The notes beneath the pieces are model-generated. The model did not search any database. It had not been told where the DNA came from and saw only the letters and a list, made by a program, of their open reading frames with translations. A stretch of 64,000 nucleotides of DNA from Desulfuromonas sp. AOP6 (GTDB lineage: Bacteria > Desulfobacterota > Desulfuromonadia > Desulfuromonadales > SZUA-540): positions 558,001-622,000 of the forward strand of contig NZ_AP022810.1 of assembly GCF_009731355.2 (NCBI RefSeq). The letters run 5' to 3'. The position numbers were made by a program, and so were the translations under genes. Positions 45,323 to 55,127 of the stretch are shown here, piece after piece. The number at the start of each line of letters is the position of its first letter. Within the stretch, counting starts at the first letter, position 1.

Positions 45323-47968
45323 TTACTTCAAAGCCTCGGCCACCAGGGCCTCGACGTCATTAAGAGCCGCTTCCAGGTTTTCCGGTTGGCTGCCGCCAGC
45401 CTGGGCCAGGTCGGGACGGCCACCTCCCTTGCCACCGACCTTTTCGGCCAGGGCCTTTATAAGCTGGCCGGCATGGAGTCGCCCGCTGAGATCCTTGGTT
45501 ACGGCGACCAGCAGATTGGCTTTGCCTTCGTAGTCGCAGCCCAAAGCCAGGACACCTGACTGTAGTTTGTCGCGCAATTGATCGGCGAGCTCCCGCAGGG
45601 TCTTGCCATCCATGGCGGCGACGCGGGTCGCCAGCAGCCTGACGCCAGCCACCTCTTTGACCTGCCCCAGAAGCTGGTCGGCTTGCCCTGACTGCAGGCG
45701 GCCCTGCAGGGATTCGAGTTCGCGCTCCAGCACTTTCTGCTGCTCCAGCAGCTTTTGTACCCGCTTGGCCAGCTGATCGCGGTTGCTCTTGACCAGAGTG
45801 GCCAGGCTGTCGAGATATTCCTCCTGCTGCTGGACGGCCTCCAGCGCTCGCGGACCGGTGACAGCCTCGATACGGCGCACTCCGGCGGCGATGCCGCTCT
45901 CCTGCAGAATCTTGAAGAGGCCGATGTCACCGGCGGCCTGGGCATGGGTGCCGCCGCACAGCTCCATGCTGAACTCGCCGACGCGGACCACGCGTACGGT
46001 GTCACCGTATTTCTCACCGAAGAGGGCGGTGGCACCAGCGGATACGGCCTCCTGGTGAGCCATCTCCCGGGTTTCGATTTTCTGGTTTTCGCGGATGCGG
46101 CGGTTGACCTCACGCTCGACCCGCAGGAGCTCATCTTTGCTCAGCGGGGAGAAGTGGATGAAGTCGAAGCGCAGTCGCTCGGGGGTGACGAGGGAGCCGG
46201 CCTGCTTGATGTGGTCGCCGAGGATGTCGACCAGCACGGCCTGCAGGATATGGGTGGCGGAGTGGTTAAGGGCCGTGGCCTGGCGGATGTCGCCGTCGAC
46301 CTTGAGATCGGCGGCGTCGCCCTGGCGCAGGGTCCCCGAGAGGACGCGCACCTGATGAACGGTCAGTTCCGCTATCGGTTTGCGGGCGTCAAGGATCTGA
46401 CCATGGCCCAGACCGGTGCTGATCTCGCCGCGGTCGCCCACCTGGCCGCCGGATTCGCCGTAGAAGGGGGTGACGCTGGTGATGATTTCCACTTCTTCCC
46501 CTTCCCGGGCTTCTTCAAGGCGCTGGCCGTCCTTGAGGATGGCCAGAATGGTACCGTAATCGGTGAGGGCACCGTAGCCGGTGAATTCGCAGCGCATCCC
46601 TTCTTCGACCAGTTGGCGGTAGATGGCCGCAATGGCTTCCTCGCCCGAGCCTTTCCAATGCTCCCGCGCCTTCTGCCGCTGTTTTTCCATGCAGGCTTCA
46701 AAACCTGCCTCATCGAGGGTGAAGTGTTCGGCTTCGACGATATCGGCGGTCAGATCAACAGGGAAGCCGAAGGTGTCGTAGAGTTGAAAGACGACGTCGC
46801 CGGGCAAGACGGTCGCGCCCTGTTTCTTCAGCTTCTCTACCGCCTCGTTGAGGATGCGCAGGCCGTTGTCGAGGGTCTGCATGAAGCGCTCCTCCTCGTT
46901 GAGGACGACCTTGGCGACATAGTCACGGCGCTCCGCCAGTTCGGGGTAGGCGCCCTGCATCTGCTCCATGACCCGCTGGGCGGTGCGGTAGAGCATGGGC
47001 TCCTGAAAGCCGAGCATCTTGGCGTGGCGCATGGCCCGGCGCATGATACGGCGCAGCACGTAGCCGCGTCCCTCGTTGCTGGGCAGCACCCCGTCGGCGA
47101 TGAGAAAGGCGGTGGCTCGGCTGTGGTCAGCGATGACCCGCATGGAGACATCGTCGCTCGTGACGGCACCATAGCGTTTGCCGGCAAGGTCTTCGACGTA
47201 GGCGATGAGGGTGCGCAGCAGGTCGGTGTCGTAGTTGGATTTGACCCCCTGCATGACCGTGGTGATGCGCTCCAGACCCATGCCGGTGTCGACGGAAGGT
47301 TTCGGCAGGGGAGTGAGGGTGCCGTCGGCGCTGCGGTCGAACTGCATGAAGACGTTGTTCCAGATCTCCATGTAACGGTCGCAGTCGCAGCCCACGGCAC
47401 AGTCGGGACTGCCGCAGCCGACTTCGGGGCCGTTGTCCCAGAAAATCTCGCTGCAGGGGCCGCAGGGGCCGGTGTCCCCCATGGACCAGAAGTTATCCTT
47501 CTCACCGAAACGATAGATGCGCTCCCGCGGTACACCTTCCTGCTCGTGCCAGATGTCGGCGGCCTCGTCATCATCGGTGAAGACGGTGACGTAGAGGCGG
47601 CTTTTGTCCAGCTTCAGGTCGACGGTGAGGAATTCCCAGGCGAAGGCGATGGCTTCTTTCTTGAAATAATCGCCGAAGGAGAAGTTGCCGAGCATTTCGA
47701 AGAAAGTGTGGTGGCGGGCGGTGCGGCCGACGTTTTCGAGGTCGTTGTGCTTGCCGCCGGCACGCACGCATTTCTGCGAGGAAGCGGCCCGCACGTAGGG
47801 GCGTTTCTCGCGGCCGAGAAAAAGATCCTTGAACTGGTTCATCCCGGCGTTGGTGAAGAGGAGGGTCGGATCGTTGTGGGGAACCAGGGAGGAGGAAGAG
47901 ACCACCGTATGGCCGCGGTCCTCGAAAAACTTGAGAAAGCGGGCGCGAATGTCGTTGCCGGTTATCAT
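45323..47968 (-). CDS. alaS: Alanyl-tRNA synthetase
   Basis: An 881-residue class II synthetase of full length. The catalytic core is N-terminal ([50 protein letters not shown]). The editing domain has the zinc ligands HSATH and CGGTH. The C-terminal C-Ala region contains the coiled coil ([20 protein letters not shown]) and [13 protein letters not shown] 16-residue Cys-rich insert ([20 protein letters not shown]) within the core is as in many bacterial AlaRS. The recX stop lies 10 bases upstream; recX-alaS adjacency is common. Confidence 0.98.
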   Translation of the reverse strand: MITGNDIRARFLKFFEDRGHTVVSSSSLVPHNDPTLLFTNAGMNQFKDLFLGREKRPYVRAASSQKCVRAGGKHNDLENVGRTARHHTFFEMLGNFSFGDYFKKEAIAFAWEFLTVDLKLDKSRLYVTVFTDDDEAADIWHEQEGVPRERIYRFGEKDNFWSMGDTGPCGPCSEIFWDNGPEVGCGSPDCAVGCDCDRYMEIWNNVFMQFDRSADGTLTPLPKPSVDTGMGLERITTVMQGVKSNYDTDLLRTLIAYVEDLAGKRYGAVTSDDVSMRVIADHSRATAFLIADGVLPSNEGRGYVLRRIMRRAMRHAKMLGFQEPMLYRTAQRVMEQMQGAYPELAERRDYVAKVVLNEEERFMQTLDNGLRILNEAVEKLKKQGATVLPGDVVFQLYDTFGFPVDLTADIVEAEHFTLDEAGFEACMEKQRQKAREHWKGSGEEAIAAIYRQLVEEGMRCEFTGYGALTDYGTILAILKDGQRLEEAREGEEVEIITSVTPFYGESGGQVGDRGEISTGLGHGQILDARKPIAELTVHQVRVLSGTLRQGDAADLKVDGDIRQATALNHSATHILQAVLVDILGDHIKQAGSLVTPERLRFDFIHFSPLSKDELLRVEREVNRRIRENQKIETREMAHQEAVSAGATALFGEKYGDTVRVVRVGEFSMELCGGTHAQAAGDIGLFKILQESGIAAGVRRIEAVTGPRALEAVQQQEEYLDSLATLVKSNRDQLAKRVQKLLEQQKVLERELESLQGRLQSGQADQLLGQVKEVAGVRLLATRVAAMDGKTLRELADQLRDKLQSGVLALGCDYEGKANLLVAVTKDLSGRLHAGQLIKALAEKVGGKGGGRPDLAQAGGSQPENLEAALNDVEALVAEALK

Positions 47969-47978
47969 GGAATCTGTC

Positions 47979-48419
47979 TTACCCTTTCTTTTGGACCGCG
48001 GCCATCACGTCGGTGAAGGTGAAGCCGCGGCGCATGAAATAATGAATCACCCGGCGACGCTGCCGGTCATCTGCGCTCTGGTAGTCAAACTGGGGGAAAC
48101 GTCTGTCGAGCAGGTCTGTCAACAGCCCCATTTCATCGTGTTCCGTGCGGGCCGTCTCAAGAGCCTGGCGGGCCAGACCTTCCTCGATGCCGAGGCGCTG
48201 CAGTTCGAGGAGCAGGCGCTTGCCCGTCGCCCGCCCCTGGCTGAGCAGCAGGCGAGCCCGCTCTTCGGCAAAGCGTTCATCGTCGAGATAGCCCAACTGA
48301 CGGCAGCGCTCCAGGCAGGCGGCGATGTCCTGCTCGGAGAATTCTTTGCGTCGCAGTTTCCCCCGCAGTTCCTCTTCGCTGCGCCCCCTTAAGGCCAGCA
48401 GCCGCAGGGCGGCGGCCAT
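47979..48419 (-). CDS. recX: Regulatory protein RecX
   Basis: A 146-residue helical protein that binds RecA filaments and dampens RecA activity. The pattern [22 protein letters not shown], then [35 protein letters not shown] and the final [15 protein letters not shown] are typical three-helix RecX repeats. The ATG at 48419 lies four bases after the PilT-like stop and fits the family N-terminus. A start at 48491 would overlap that gene by 68 bases. recA is just two genes upstream. Confidence 0.85.
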   Translation of the reverse strand: MAAALRLLALRGRSEEELRGKLRRKEFSEQDIAACLERCRQLGYLDDERFAEERARLLLSQGRATGKRLLLELQRLGIEEGLARQALETARTEHDEMGLLTDLLDRRFPQFDYQSADDRQRRRVIHYFMRRGFTFTDVMAAVQKKG

Positions 48420-48423
48420 GGCC

Positions 48424-49587
48424 TCAGAACCGCTCAATTTCGATGGAATCCCCGGAGCCCTCGGCCGACTTCTCGCCCCCCCCTTTCTCAAAGGCGTCCC
48501 AGGTCAGGTCGGAGGTGCTGGAGATGCCCGAAAGCTTGAGTTTGAAATCGTCGGGATTGGAGCTCTGCCGCAGCGCTTCGTCGTAGGTGATGAGCTTGCG
48601 CTGCAGCAGTCCCATGAGGGACTGGTCGAAGGTCTGCATGCCGTAGGAAACGTAGCCCTGCTGAATGGTGTCCCGTAGCAGCTTCGTCTTTTCCTTGTCG
48701 TCGATGAGTTCGCGCACGCGGGCGGTGGAAACCATGACTTCCACGGCCGGCACTCGCCCTTTGCCGTCGGCCCGGGGGACCAGACGCTGGGAGACGACCC
48801 CCTTCAGAATCGCGGCCAACTGCAGGCGAATCTGTCGCTGCTGGTACGGGGGGAAGGCGCCGACAATGCGGTTGATCGTCTCGGGGGCGTCAAGGGTGTG
48901 CAGGGTAGACAGCACCAGATGCCCCGTCTCGGCGGCGGTCAGGGCGGTTTCGATGGTCTCGTAGTCGCGCATTTCGCCGACCAGGATGACGTCGGGATCC
49001 TGGCGCAGGGCGCTTTTGAGGGCGACATCGAAGCTCACCGTGTCCAGGCCGATTTCGCGCTGGTTGATGATACTCTTCTTGTCACGGTGCAGGTACTCGA
49101 TGGGATCCTCAATGGTGATGATGTGCGCCGTCCGGTGGGCATTGATATGGTCGATCATCGAAGCCAGGGTGGTCGACTTGCCCGAGCCGGTGGTGCCAGT
49201 GACCAGAACGAGGCCGCGGGGTTCCATCGCCAGCTTTTTGAGTACCGGCGGCAGCTGAAGTTCGTCCATATCCTTGACGTCGTAGGGAATGGAACGAAGA
49301 ACCATGGAGACAGAACCGCGCTGGGCAAAGACATTGACGCGGAAGCGCCCCAATCCCGGTACGCCGTAGGATAGGTCGAGCTCGTGCATCTCTTCGAAGT
49401 GGGCGCGCTGGCGCTCGTTCATGATCTCCAGCGCCATCTTCCTGGTGGTCTCCGGCTCGATACGGGCCACCTTCGGATGCGGACGCAGACTGCCGTCGAT
49501 GCGGTAGATAGGAGGCAGCCCCGCCTTGATGTGAATGTCGGAGGCTCTGGCCTTCATGGCCACGGCCAGGATTTCGTTCAGTTCCAT
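48424..49587 (-). CDS. PilT/PilU-family type IV pilus retraction ATPase
   Basis: A 387-residue retraction ATPase with a canonical Walker A GTTGSGKSTT, Asp box (IEDPIEYLHRDKKS), Walker B DPDVILVGEMRD and His box GHLVLSTLHT. The C-terminal ~40 residues (SGISSTSDLTWDAFEK, then GSGDSIEIERF) extend beyond standard PilT, as in PilU-like proteins. The N-terminal MELNEILAVAMKARASDIHIKAGLPP is typical. It lies between recA (three-base gap) and recX, an arrangement that suggests co-transcription with recombination genes. Retraction ATPases are needed for DNA uptake in competent bacteria, so the context is suggestive. Confidence 0.92.
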   Translation of the reverse strand: MELNEILAVAMKARASDIHIKAGLPPIYRIDGSLRPHPKVARIEPETTRKMALEIMNERQRAHFEEMHELDLSYGVPGLGRFRVNVFAQRGSVSMVLRSIPYDVKDMDELQLPPVLKKLAMEPRGLVLVTGTTGSGKSTTLASMIDHINAHRTAHIITIEDPIEYLHRDKKSIINQREIGLDTVSFDVALKSALRQDPDVILVGEMRDYETIETALTAAETGHLVLSTLHTLDAPETINRIVGAFPPYQQRQIRLQLAAILKGVVSQRLVPRADGKGRVPAVEVMVSTARVRELIDDKEKTKLLRDTIQQGYVSYGMQTFDQSLMGLLQRKLITYDEALRQSSNPDDFKLKLSGISSTSDLTWDAFEKGGGEKSAEGSGDSIEIERF

Positions 49588-49590
49588 ACC

Positions 49591-50613
49591 TTAAGCCTTT
49601 TCTACAGCCGCTTCCGTCTTTTTCAGGCCGTAATGGGTGAGGATCTTCTCTTCGATCTCAGCCGCCGTCTCCGGGTGATCCTTGAGGAACTGCTTGGCGT
49701 TCTCGCGTCCCTGGCCGATGCGCTCATCGCCGTAGGAGAACCAGGCGCCGCTCTTGTCGATGACGCTGGCCTCGACGCCGAGATCGACGATGTCCCCCTC
49801 GCGGGAGATGCCGGCCCCGTACATGATGTCGAATTCGGCTTCCTTGAAGGGTGGCGCCACCTTGTTTTTGACGACCTTGACCCGAGTGCGGTTGCCGATG
49901 ACGTCCTGTCCCTGTTTCAGGGAGGCTATGCGGCGGATGTCCATGCGCACGGAGGCGTAAAACTTGAGGGCGTTGCCGCCGGTGGTCGTTTCGGGGTTGC
50001 CGAACATGACGCCGATCTTCATGCGGATCTGGTTGATGAAGATGACGCAGCAGTTGGACTTGCTGATGGTGCCGGTGAGTTTGCGCAGGGCCTGGGACAT
50101 AAGGCGGGCCTGCAGGCCCATGTGCGAATCGCCCATCTCGCCTTCGATCTCGGCGCGGGGGACGAGGGCGGCCACCGAGTCGACGACCAGCACGTCGATG
50201 GCGCCGCTGCGCACCAGCACTTCGGTGATTTCGAGAGCCTGTTCGCCGGTGTCGGGCTGGGAAACGAGCAGGTCATCGGTCTTGACGCCAAGCTTGCGGG
50301 CGTAGTGGATGTCGAGAGCGTGTTCGGCATCGACAAAGGCGGCGATGCCCCCCTTCTTCTGGGCTTCGGCGACAATGTGCAGGGCCAGGGTGGTTTTGCC
50401 GGAAGATTCGGGCCCGAAAATCTCGATAATGCGCCCTTTGGGGATGCCGCCGACGCCCAGGGCGATGTCCAGTCCCAGCGCGCCGGTGGAAATGGTCTGC
50501 ACATCGGGCAGGATGGCGTCCTCACCCAGGCGCATGATGCTGCCCTTGCCGAACTGTTTCTCTATGTGGCTCATGGCCAAATCGATAGCTTGCGCGCGGT
50601 TTTTGTCCGCCAT
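49591..50613 (-). CDS. recA: Recombinase RecA
   Basis: A 340-residue strand-exchange ATPase. Walker A is [13 protein letters not shown], Walker [14 protein letters not shown], loop L1 [22 protein letters not shown] and loop L2 [26 protein letters not shown]. It coats single-stranded DNA for homologous recombination and promotes LexA cleavage. The ATG follows AAAGGGAAAACC. I saw no clear SOS operator in the 75 bases before it, and the immediate upstream gene is thpR, so control may come from further upstream. Confidence 0.98.
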   Translation of the reverse strand: MADKNRAQAIDLAMSHIEKQFGKGSIMRLGEDAILPDVQTISTGALGLDIALGVGGIPKGRIIEIFGPESSGKTTLALHIVAEAQKKGGIAAFVDAEHALDIHYARKLGVKTDDLLVSQPDTGEQALEITEVLVRSGAIDVLVVDSVAALVPRAEIEGEMGDSHMGLQARLMSQALRKLTGTISKSNCCVIFINQIRMKIGVMFGNPETTTGGNALKFYASVRMDIRRIASLKQGQDVIGNRTRVKVVKNKVAPPFKEAEFDIMYGAGISREGDIVDLGVEASVIDKSGAWFSYGDERIGQGRENAKQFLKDHPETAAEIEEKILTHYGLKKTEAAVEKA

Positions 50614-50688
50614 GGTTTTCCCTTTCCATCGTTGAAAGTGTTGAGCCGGCCTTTTTCGAGCCGGTGTTGTCAGAGGCGAATGGCTTTC

Positions 50689-51264
50689 TCAGCCCAGTGT
50701 CACGCATTTTCGTGGGATATGCGTGGCACCATCCGGGCCCAGTCGGCTTTCGTACAGGATCAGTCGGTCAATGTTCAGGCTGCCGAGGTCGGTGTTGCGA
50801 AAGCGGCTCAGCACTTTCGCGGCGCCGGCAAAAGGGATCCGGCAGCGCCCCAGGGTCAGGTGCGGGGTAAAAGGCCTCTCTTCAGGGGGGAGGCCGATGC
50901 CGGACAGGCCGTTTTCCAGTTGAACATAGAGCGAAGCCAGGGGGGCTCCTCCCTGAACTCCTGCCCAGATCACCCGTGGCCGCGTCGTGGACGGAAAGGC
51001 ACCGATGCCACGGACAGGCGCCGAAAACGGGGCAGTGAAAGACTTAACCGATAGCATAACTTCCCCTATTTTTTCAAGGCATTCTTCGGGAAGATCTCCG
51101 AAAAACCGGAGGGTCAGATGCAGATGGTCGGGCCCTGTCCAGCGCACTCCCGGCCAATCCGCCCCCAGGTTCTTCTGCAGATCGGTCAGTGCCTCACGGA
51201 CTTCCTTATTCAGGGGGATGGCCAGAAAGGCCCTCACCAGGGGCATGACGGTATCACTGTTCAT
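50689..51264 (-). CDS. thpR: RNA 2',3'-cyclic phosphodiesterase (LigT/ThpR)
   Basis: A 191-residue 2H phosphoesterase. The two catalytic H-x-T motifs are HLTL at 49-52 (DHLHLTLRFFGDL) and at 135-138 (PHLTLGRC). Known enzymes open 2',3'-cyclic phosphates on RNA and can ligate tRNA halves in vitro. The gene is often found beside cinA and recA, as here. The ATG follows AGAGG. It lies nine bases after the histidine-kinase gene. Confidence 0.93.
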   Translation of the reverse strand: MNSDTVMPLVRAFLAIPLNKEVREALTDLQKNLGADWPGVRWTGPDHLHLTLRFFGDLPEECLEKIGEVMLSVKSFTAPFSAPVRGIGAFPSTTRPRVIWAGVQGGAPLASLYVQLENGLSGIGLPPEERPFTPHLTLGRCRIPFAGAAKVLSRFRNTDLGSLNIDRLILYESRLGPDGATHIPRKCVTLG

Positions 51265-51272
51265 GACAGCCT

Positions 51273-53342
51273 CTATGCCGGGGCGAGGCCCCCGCTCTCT
51301 TCCATCGGCAGCAGCACATGGAAGGCGCTGCCCTTTTCTGTGGTTCCGTCGCTTTCTACCCAGATCATGCCGCCGTGGGCCTCCACCATTCCTTTGACCA
51401 GGGTCAGCCCGAGGCCGACTCCCTTGCCGCCGAACCGGGTGGTGGAGGTGAAGTGTTCGGTGATATCCCCCACCTCGTAGAACTTGTCGAAGACCTGGAC
51501 ATGTTCCTCCGGAGCGATGCCGACACCGCTATCTTCAACGCAGACGCGAATCATCGGCTTCTGGCCGGCCCGGTCAAAGAAGGAGGATGAAAACTTTCGC
51601 AGCTCCTGCTCCCGACAGCGGAGTTCTTCGTGAGAGATGGGCCCAGCGCTGATCCGCACCCAGCCCCCTTCCGGGGTGAACTTGACGGCATTTTCCACCA
51701 GACGCTGGAACGCCTTTTTCAGATGATGGCTGTCGCCGCAGACACAGGCCATATCCGGCAGTTCAGCCACCTGGTAGCACAGTTTCCGCGCGGCCATGAC
51801 CGGGGCGAAGGTCGAGCCGACCTCCTGAAGCAGGGTCGGCAGATGTACCGCCTCCCTGGCCAGATAAATGTCTTGGGATTCGATGCGCGCGACTTCCAGC
51901 AGATCTTCGACGATGCTCGTCAATCGTCTGGCGCCCTGGTGAATGATGTTGAGAATCTGTTCACCCTGTTGGTCGACGCAGCGTTGCAGGCGTCCTTCAA
52001 GCATTTCCGCCCCGGAAAGAACGCAGGTCAGGGGAGTGCGCAGTTCGTGGGAAGCCAGGGCGAGGAAGTTGCTCTTCATGCGATCGATTCGCGCCAGGGT
52101 GCGGTTCGACTCCTCCACCCGGCTCAGGTGCTCCCGCAGCGTCTGACGGGAGCGTTCCAGTTCACGGCTGCTGGCTTCGGTCAGGCGGACCTGCCAGCGC
52201 AGGGCATCCAGCAGGCCGGCTCCTTCGACGGCCGTGCCCAGGTGGCGACCGATAGTCATCAGCAGCTGTACCTGGTCGCGGCTGAAGACGCGCTTGGAGC
52301 GTGTAAAAACAAAGAGAATGCCCAGCGTCCTGTCCTGGGCGGTCAGGGGGATGGCCTGAAAGCCATGCCAGCCGGCCTCCCGCACCGCCGGCGAGGCCAG
52401 CCGGCAGTCTTTCTGCAGGTTGGCCGAGGCGCGGGGATGGCCGCTGATGGCTACCCTCCCGGCCAGCCCTTCTCCCGGCGAGAGGGCGCGAAGTTCGGCG
52501 AGGACAGTATCTTCGATGCCCTGGTGAACGCGCAGGTCCATGTCCGTCCGCTCATGGCGGAGCAGATAGATACCGCCGCCATCGGCAGCCATGGCCTGGG
52601 TCACTTCGCTCAAGATGATCGCCAGCATTTCGTCCAGATCGTGGCTGACGGCAGCGCGGCTGGCAATTCTGTTGATGAGGAGCAGGTCCTGGTTTTTCTG
52701 CCGCAGTTCCGTCTCAATGCGCTTGACTTCAGTGACGTCTCTGAGCACGCCGTGAACGAGGGTGTCTTCCCCCATTTCACCCAGGCGGGCATGGACGGCA
52801 CCGACAAATTGGCTGCCGTCCTGGCGGCGGAAGGTCAAATTGGACTCCTCTCCATACCCATTCCTGAGTACCCGTTTGACCAGGCGTACATAGCGGCGAT
52901 GGTGGGAACCGGGGAAGAGGACGGACAAAGAAAGGTGAGGGATTTCTTCGGCGCTGTAACCCAGCAGTTTTTCGGCCTGGCGGTTGACTTCAACCAGGGT
53001 ACCTCTTTCGGGATGGATAAAGAAGATAGCATCGCCGGCGTGATCCAGGATTTGCCGGTAGCGTTTCTGGGCGATGCGGGCGCTTTTTTCCTGTTGACCG
53101 GCCTGCTCCCGCCAGTGCGTGGTTTCCTGTTCCAGCGTGCTGTGGTGGTGGTTAAGGCGTCCCAGGAAGCGAGTGGTGAGCAAGAGGGAGAGTAGGCTCA
53201 GACCGAGAAGGACCGCCGCAGCAAACCTGGCAGGCGGGCTCTGTGCCGACATCGGCAGGAGCACCAGGGCCGTCAGGACGGCGCCTGCGGTTATGCCCGT
53301 CAGAATTTTCGTGGAGCGGGTGGTGGAGCTGTGTCTGCCCAT
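51273..53342 (-). CDS. Membrane histidine kinase with PAS and GAF domains
   Basis: A 689-residue kinase. Two hydrophobic segments near the N-terminus (ILTGITAGAVLTALVLLPM, FAAAVLLGLSLLSLLL) anchor it with little outside. A PAS domain follows (about 90-205; ILDHAGDAIFFIHPERGTLVEVN), then a GAF domain (about 225-375; LLRHERTDMDLRVHQG), a coiled linker and the kinase core with H-box LASHELRTPLT (His near 430), N-box (LVENAVKFTPEGG), G1 (VEDSGVGIAPEE) and G2 (GKGVGLGLTLVKGM). No partner regulator is adjacent. It interrupts the cinA-thpR-recA group. The ATG follows AGGGGAAACAGGT. Confidence 0.88.
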   Translation of the reverse strand: MGRHSSTTRSTKILTGITAGAVLTALVLLPMSAQSPPARFAAAVLLGLSLLSLLLTTRFLGRLNHHHSTLEQETTHWREQAGQQEKSARIAQKRYRQILDHAGDAIFFIHPERGTLVEVNRQAEKLLGYSAEEIPHLSLSVLFPGSHHRRYVRLVKRVLRNGYGEESNLTFRRQDGSQFVGAVHARLGEMGEDTLVHGVLRDVTEVKRIETELRQKNQDLLLINRIASRAAVSHDLDEMLAIILSEVTQAMAADGGGIYLLRHERTDMDLRVHQGIEDTVLAELRALSPGEGLAGRVAISGHPRASANLQKDCRLASPAVREAGWHGFQAIPLTAQDRTLGILFVFTRSKRVFSRDQVQLLMTIGRHLGTAVEGAGLLDALRWQVRLTEASSRELERSRQTLREHLSRVEESNRTLARIDRMKSNFLALASHELRTPLTCVLSGAEMLEGRLQRCVDQQGEQILNIIHQGARRLTSIVEDLLEVARIESQDIYLAREAVHLPTLLQEVGSTFAPVMAARKLCYQVAELPDMACVCGDSHHLKKAFQRLVENAVKFTPEGGWVRISAGPISHEELRCREQELRKFSSSFFDRAGQKPMIRVCVEDSGVGIAPEEHVQVFDKFYEVGDITEHFTSTTRFGGKGVGLGLTLVKGMVEAHGGMIWVESDGTTEKGSAFHVLLPMEESGGLAPA

Positions 53343-53379
53343 ACCTGTTTCCCCTGTCAGCCGCTGTGATCCGGCCTCG

Positions 53380-54645
53380 TCAGCGCGGTTCTTCAGGCGC
53401 CGTAAGTTCTGCTGCTGGTCTCGTCAGCAGGTAGCGACGGATCCAGTCGAGGGCCATGCAGGCGGCCAGGATGCGCACCTGCTCGCGGTTGCCGTGGAAG
53501 CGGTAGCCTCTGGCTTCTTCCCTATCCGCCGCACTGAGGGCGATGAAGACGGTGCCGACGGGCTTCTGCGCCGTGCCGCCCTCGGGGCCGGCGATGCCGG
53601 TGACGGCGACGCCCAGGCGGGTGCCGGCGGCGCCGCGGATGCCGGCGGCCATGGCCAGGGCGCAGGCTTCGCTGACGGCACCCTGCTCGCTGAGGACCTG
53701 TTCCGGTACCTGCAGCCAATCCTGCTTCGCCGAGTTAGCGTAGGTGACGGCACTGCGTTCCAGAAAGGCCGAAGCACCGGGTAGGTTCGTCAGCCATGTG
53801 GAGATAAGGCCGCCGGTGCAGGATTCAGCCAGCGCCAATGTGGAACCCGAGTCGGTGAGCTGGCGGGCGACGTTTTCGGCCAGAGTCTGGCCGCCTGCAG
53901 CGACCACGAAGTCGCCGAGAACCTGCCGCACCTGCGACTCCCCCCGCGTAAGCAACTCGGCCGCATCAGGACGGGCGCTGCGCAATTTGACGATGACCAG
54001 TGGGAAGTCGACGCCGAAGGCCAGCTGGACCCCGTCGGGAAGGGTGTTCCGGCTCAGCAGTTCCTCCACCCGTGGTTCGGACAGCCCGAAAACCTGGAAC
54101 AGTTTTTCCTGGCGGGGGGGCTGGCCGCCCTGGCGTTGCCTCAGAGCCGGCAACACGGACTCATCCAACATGGTGGCCATCTCCGCCGGTACGCCAGGGA
54201 GGAAAAAGAGAAAGGCGTCGTGGCGGGTCAGGCTGAATCCCGGTGCCGAGCCTTTCGGGTTGGGGATGAGGGCGGCGCCCCGGGGCAGCATGGCCTGCTT
54301 GTCGTTGCGAGGGTGCATGTTGACGCCCAGGCGGGCAAAGTGCTGACGAATCAGCGAGAGGGCCTCGTCGTTTCGTTCCAGGGGCAGACCAAAGACATGC
54401 GCGGCGGCGGCGGCCGTGAGATCATCGACCGTGGGGCCGAGCCCGCCGGTGACGATGACGACGTCCATTCTGGCGGCCAGAGCTGCCAGGGCCTCTTCGA
54501 TATCCCCTCTGTCATCGCCCACGCTGAGGGATTCCCGCAGTCCGTAGCCGTGAGGACTCAACTGGCGGGCGATGCGCTGGGTGTTGGTGTCGGCCAGCTC
54601 ACCGCTGAGGAGTTCATCTCCGATGGTCAGTACCGCGATATTCAT
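53380..54645 (-). CDS. cinA: CinA, competence/damage-inducible nicotinamide-nucleotide amidohydrolase
   Basis: A 421-residue two-domain protein. The N-terminal MoCF-like domain (1 to about 170) begins MNIAVLTIGDELLSGELADTN and includes VTGGLGPTVDDLTAAA. The C-terminal domain (about 250-410) is the NMN deamidase type with LALAESCTGGLISTWL and GVAVTGIAGPEGGT. It recycles NMN to NaMN in NAD metabolism and is associated with competence in some bacteria. It starts 11 bases after pgpA stops; the site upstream of the ATG is weak, so coupling is probable. Confidence 0.95.
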   Translation of the reverse strand: MNIAVLTIGDELLSGELADTNTQRIARQLSPHGYGLRESLSVGDDRGDIEEALAALAARMDVVIVTGGLGPTVDDLTAAAAAHVFGLPLERNDEALSLIRQHFARLGVNMHPRNDKQAMLPRGAALIPNPKGSAPGFSLTRHDAFLFFLPGVPAEMATMLDESVLPALRQRQGGQPPRQEKLFQVFGLSEPRVEELLSRNTLPDGVQLAFGVDFPLVIVKLRSARPDAAELLTRGESQVRQVLGDFVVAAGGQTLAENVARQLTDSGSTLALAESCTGGLISTWLTNLPGASAFLERSAVTYANSAKQDWLQVPEQVLSEQGAVSEACALAMAAGIRGAAGTRLGVAVTGIAGPEGGTAQKPVGTVFIALSAADREEARGYRFHGNREQVRILAACMALDWIRRYLLTRPAAELTAPEEPR

Positions 54646-54656
54646 GGCGGTCTATG

Positions 54657-55124
54657 TTATCCCTTGAGAGTGGTTTCGAAGAGGTGGAGAAAAATGCGCA
54701 AGGCGATGGCGCCGTAGATGCCGGCGACAACGTCGTCGAGCACGACCCCGTAGCCGTTTTTCATTTTTTGGTCGAACCAGGAGGCCGGCGGTATTTTGCT
54801 GATGTCGAAGAAGCGGAAAAGCAGAAAACCCGCGATGGCAGCTGTCCAGGAGAAGGGGAGAAAGGCCACCGTCGCCAGGTAGCCGACCAACTCGTCGATG
54901 ACGATGCGGCCATCATCCACCACGCCATAGTGCTTGCCCGCCTCGCCGGCGGCCCAGAAGGAGAGAAAGAGCAGGGCCGTCCAGGTCAGGGCATAGAGGC
55001 CCGGCGGCAGCGATGCCAGCAGCCAGAAGGCGGGGATGCCGGCCAGGGTGCCGACGGTGCCGGGGGCGAAGGGTGAGTAGCCGAGACCGGCGTTGCTGGA
55101 CAGAAAGAGGACAAAAGGTCGCAC
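54657..55124 (-). CDS. pgpA: Phosphatidylglycerophosphatase A
   Basis: A 155-residue inner-membrane phosphatase making phosphatidylglycerol from its phosphate. The pattern GYSPFAPGTVGTLAGIPAFWLL, then DDGRIVIDELVGYLATVAFLPFSW and RFFDISKIPPASWFDQK is diagnostic. It has three to four membrane helices. It starts with GTG at 55124, three bases after the larC stop. pgpA-cinA adjacency is common in Deltaproteobacteria-like genomes. Confidence 0.95.
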   Translation of the reverse strand: MRPFVLFLSSNAGLGYSPFAPGTVGTLAGIPAFWLLASLPPGLYALTWTALLFLSFWAAGEAGKHYGVVDDGRIVIDELVGYLATVAFLPFSWTAAIAGFLLFRFFDISKIPPASWFDQKMKNGYGVVLDDVVAGIYGAIALRIFLHLFETTLKG

Positions 55125-55127
55125 AGC

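Noticed and set aside
47400-47470. Cys-rich insert in AlaRS as a frameshift artefact
   Set aside because: The Cys-rich segment in the catalytic core occurs in many bacterial AlaRS and the frame is continuous on both sides.
45755-48016. 753-codon open frame opposite alaS
   Set aside because: It is a shadow of alaS; its translation has low-complexity Gly/Ala/Val/Asp composition and no recognisable motif, as expected from antisense of GC-rich codons.
49384-51054. 556-codon open frame on the plus strand opposite pilT-like/recA/thpR
   Set aside because: It spans three well-supported genes on the other strand and has no family features.
51630-53195. 521-codon open frame opposite the PAS-GAF kinase
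   Set aside because: Antisense shadow of a gene with clear kinase motifs.
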